From CAZTLI01 sp964614375 (GTDB taxonomy: Bacteria; Chloroflexota; Anaerolineae; Aggregatilineales; Phototrophicaceae), in NCBI GenBank assembly GCA_964614375.1, contig CAZTLI010000209.1, positions 1 to 9,110 on the forward strand: 9,110 nt of DNA, read 5' to 3'. Of the stretch, positions 7,337 to 9,110 are shown one piece after another. Position 1 is the first letter of the stretch; the number at the start of each line of letters is the position of its first letter. The notes under the pieces were generated by a model. That model saw nothing but the letters and a program-made list of their open reading frames with translations. It did not search any database and had not been told where the DNA came from. Position numbers and translations under genes: made by a program.

Positions 7337-8209
7337 ATGAAACGACAACAATGCTTGTGGTTAGGGATTGCCATACTCCTGCTAACGGCGTGTGGCGTGA
7401 ACAATAGTGATCGCTCTTCCGGGCCGCGTTTGATCGGTGAAGAGGCGCTTGAACCAACCACACCCGCTCCGACACGAATCATTACGCCAACGCCAACCTT
7501 TGTGCCTGCTCAACCGGAAGTGGTGTCGTCGTTGAATGAAGTCACGGTGGAGGCCGATTTTGTGCTGGTCACGCCAACCCTGCCGCCGAGCAAAACACCG
7601 ACCCTTACGCCAACGATGACCCTCACGCCAACAGTCACTCCCACACCGACCATCACAGTGACGGCGACGGCGACAGTGCCCCAATTCCCCACAAGCGTCA
7701 TCATCCCGGTGACGGCAATCGTCGCACAACCCATTCCGCAAGTGTGCGATAGTACATGGTTTTTCATCCAACCCCGTCCCGCGAGTTGTCCGCTGAGCGC
7801 GCCGTTGGCTGGTCAGGGTGTATATCAGGAATTTCAGAACGGCTACATGATCTGGTTGCAAGTGCAAGACACGATTTACATCATGTATAACGATACTTTC
7901 CAACCGCGCTGGCAGTTTTATAGCGATACCTTTGAAGAGGGGATGCCCGAATTCTCTGGCGACTATCTCAATTCACCGTTTCCTAATACCTGGCAGCCGC
8001 GGCGTGGATTTGGCATGTTGTGGCGCAATAATCAGGTGGTGCGGGATCGTATTGGTTGGGCGACGATGGAGTGGGAACAACCCTACAGTGTGAGCATTCA
8101 GCGCGCACCGGATGGCACAACCTTTATCGGCGCGCCCGATGGCAGTCTGTTTAGTCTGGCGCGTGGCGGCACGAACTGGCAGCGATTTGTCGGCGCAACG
8201 GGATCGTAG
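7337..8209 (+). CDS. Thr/Pro-rich surface lipoprotein, function unknown
   Basis: The 290-residue product begins with a lipoprotein signal peptide: MKRQQ, a hydrophobic core (about 7-16), then lipobox LTAC with lipidated Cys19. A disordered linker follows. It has a short Thr/Pro segment (about 40-56) and a longer TPT repeat tract (about 79-119). The folded C-terminal part (about 135-290) is rich in Trp, Tyr and Phe. It has a possible disulfide pair, Cys137 and Cys151, and motifs of the kind NGYMIWLQVQDTIYIMYND and RDRIGWAT. I recall this pattern as recurrent in extracytoplasmic proteins of Chloroflexota, where the Thr-Pro linker spans the wall; no biochemical role is known to me. It probably sits on the outer face of the membrane. 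The Shine-Dalgarno is weak. The next gene starts 6 nt after its stop, so the two are likely co-transcribed. Confidence 0.85.
   Translation: MKRQQCLWLGIAILLLTACGVNNSDRSSGPRLIGEEALEPTTPAPTRIITPTPTFVPAQPEVVSSLNEVTVEADFVLVTPTLPPSKTPTLTPTMTLTPTVTPTPTITVTATATVPQFPTSVIIPVTAIVAQPIPQVCDSTWFFIQPRPASCPLSAPLAGQGVYQEFQNGYMIWLQVQDTIYIMYNDTFQPRWQFYSDTFEEGMPEFSGDYLNSPFPNTWQPRRGFGMLWRNNQVVRDRIGWATMEWEQPYSVSIQRAPDGTTFIGAPDGSLFSLARGGTNWQRFVGATGS
7571..7680 (+). repeat. TPT-encoding degenerate repeat tract
   Basis: This stretch encodes repeated Thr-Pro-Thr units within the lipoprotein linker. The clearest DNA copy is GACCCTTACGCCAAC (7600-7614), repeated 18 bp later as GACCCTCACGCCAAC (7618-7632) with one mismatch, corresponding to a six-codon unit TLTPTM/TLTPTV. 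Such tracts can change length by slippage or recombination without breaking the frame. Confidence 0.6.
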
Positions 8210-8215
8210 ACATTT

Positions 8216-9110
8216 ATGGCGAAGCGAATCGGCTTGATGACAGGTGGCGGTGATGCGCCCGGTCTTAATGCGGTCATACGCGCAGTTGTGTTGACCGCGA
8301 CGCAGCAATACGGCTGGGAAGTGGTTGGGATACGCGAAGGTTTTGATGGTCTGCTGGCGCGCAAGCCGACGATTGAGTTGACGGAGAATGGGGTTCGTGA
8401 TTTGCTGGCGCGTGGTGGCACGATTCTGGGGGCGGCGAACCGGGGCAGCCCCTTCGCACGACCTGTCCAAAAATCGGACGGGAGTGTTGAATTGATAGAT
8501 GTCTCACATGAAGCGATTGAGCGTCTGAATGAATTACATTTAGAGGCGCTGATTGTGGCGGGTGGCGACGGCACCATGGCAATCGCGCATAAGCTGGTGC
8601 AAATGGGCGCGCCAATTGTCGGTGTGCCTAAAACCATCGACAATGATTTAAGCGCGACAGATGTCACCTTCGGCTTTGATACGGCGATACACACCGCGAC
8701 GGAAGCCCTCGAAAAATTGCAAACGACTGCCGAAAGTCATCATCGCGTGATGGTGCTGGAAGTGATGGGTCGCGATACCGGGTGGATTGCATTATTTGCT
8801 GGCATAGCGGGCGGGGCAGACGCCATCCTAATCCCCGAAATTCCCTTTGACATCCATGTCGTTTGCCAGAAAATTCAAGCCATTAAGGTCACAGGTCGCC
8901 AATATAGTTTGATAGTGGTGGCTGAAGGCGCGCATCCGGTTGGTGGCGCGGCGCTGTATTATGACGCCAGTGATCAGCAGCGATTGGGTGGCATGGGTCA
9001 CTATGTTGGCGGTTTGCTGACTGGTTGTGTTGAGGCTGAAGTACGGGTGACGGTATTAGGGCATTTGCAGCGCGGCGGTCAACCGACACCGCGTGACCGC
9101 TGGCTGGCGA
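8216..9110 (+). CDS. pfkA: 6-phosphofructokinase, 3' end beyond window
   Basis: The enzyme phosphorylates fructose 6-phosphate to fructose 1,6-bisphosphate in glycolysis. The 298 visible codons show the core of the PfkA family in order: TGGGDAPGLNA (9-19, phosphoryl-donor binding), GAANRGSPF (72-80), GGDGT (116-120), PKTIDND (138-144, catalytic base Asp142), RVMVLEVMGR (177-186), AEG (236-238) and GHLQRGG (282-288). The residue matching E. coli position 104 is Gly, the ATP-enzyme state. The one matching 124 is Lys139, as in PPi-dependent enzymes. The same Gly/Lys pair occurs in ATP-using group III enzymes such as that of Streptomyces coelicolor, so ATP is the likelier donor. ATG 8216 lies 6 nt after the lipoprotein stop with only a weak ribosome binding site, suggesting translational coupling. 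The frame is open to the right edge, with perhaps 50-80 residues missing. Confidence 0.93.
   Translation, partial: MAKRIGLMTGGGDAPGLNAVIRAVVLTATQQYGWEVVGIREGFDGLLARKPTIELTENGVRDLLARGGTILGAANRGSPFARPVQKSDGSVELIDVSHEAIERLNELHLEALIVAGGDGTMAIAHKLVQMGAPIVGVPKTIDNDLSATDVTFGFDTAIHTATEALEKLQTTAESHHRVMVLEVMGRDTGWIALFAGIAGGADAILIPEIPFDIHVVCQKIQAIKVTGRQYSLIVVAEGAHPVGGAALYYDASDQQRLGGMGHYVGGLLTGCVEAEVRVTVLGHLQRGGQPTPRDRWLA

Noticed and set aside
7382..7903. Minus-strand open frame of 173 codons across the lipoprotein gene
   Set aside because: Its Arg/His/Cys-rich composition is the mirror of the Thr-Pro linker and signal peptide coding; the plus-strand lipoprotein has signal peptide, lipobox and linker.
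8098..8694. Minus-strand open frame of 198 codons
   Set aside because: It lies antisense to the clearly conserved phosphofructokinase motifs and has no recognisable features.

Overview
The window reads as ordinary chromosomal DNA from a bacterium, most likely a member of the Chloroflexota (Anaerolineae-like). This is an inference from the surface lipoprotein, whose Thr-Pro-Thr linker and C-terminal style are typical of that phylum, and from the GltB variant with a four-cysteine cluster loop. Base composition is moderate, close to or slightly above 50% GC. The DNA is densely coding. I see no rRNA, tRNA, CRISPR array, insertion sequence or phage gene.

Layout: positions 1-33 hold an intrinsic terminator for the minus strand. 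The minus strand then carries, from right to left in transcription order, a small four-helix membrane protein (7170-6835), a PucR/CdaR-family transcriptional regulator (6743-5103) and a full-length glutamate synthase large subunit, gltB (4817-66). The plus strand carries, from 7337, a Thr/Pro-rich lipoprotein and, 6 nt after its stop, a 6-phosphofructokinase gene (8216 onward) that runs off the right edge. The divergent intergenic region at 7171-7336 separates the two transcription directions.

How the genes may work together: GltB makes glutamate from glutamine and 2-oxoglutarate. The regulator just upstream belongs to a family that often controls nitrogen and purine catabolism. The regulator and gltB have an identical 10-bp motif, TTTGCACAAT, in their upstream regions. 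In both cases it sits where a -35 element would be, which makes regulation of gltB by this PucR protein, with autoregulation, a testable idea. No gltD (NADPH-oxidising small subunit) is present, and the terminator after gltB argues against one being co-transcribed downstream. The lipoprotein and phosphofructokinase are probably one transcription unit, though their jobs look unrelated.

I found no convincing new multi-gene system. The most interesting signals are regulatory: the shared 10-mer, a triple 9-bp element in front of the small membrane-protein gene, and two dyads in the gltB leader.
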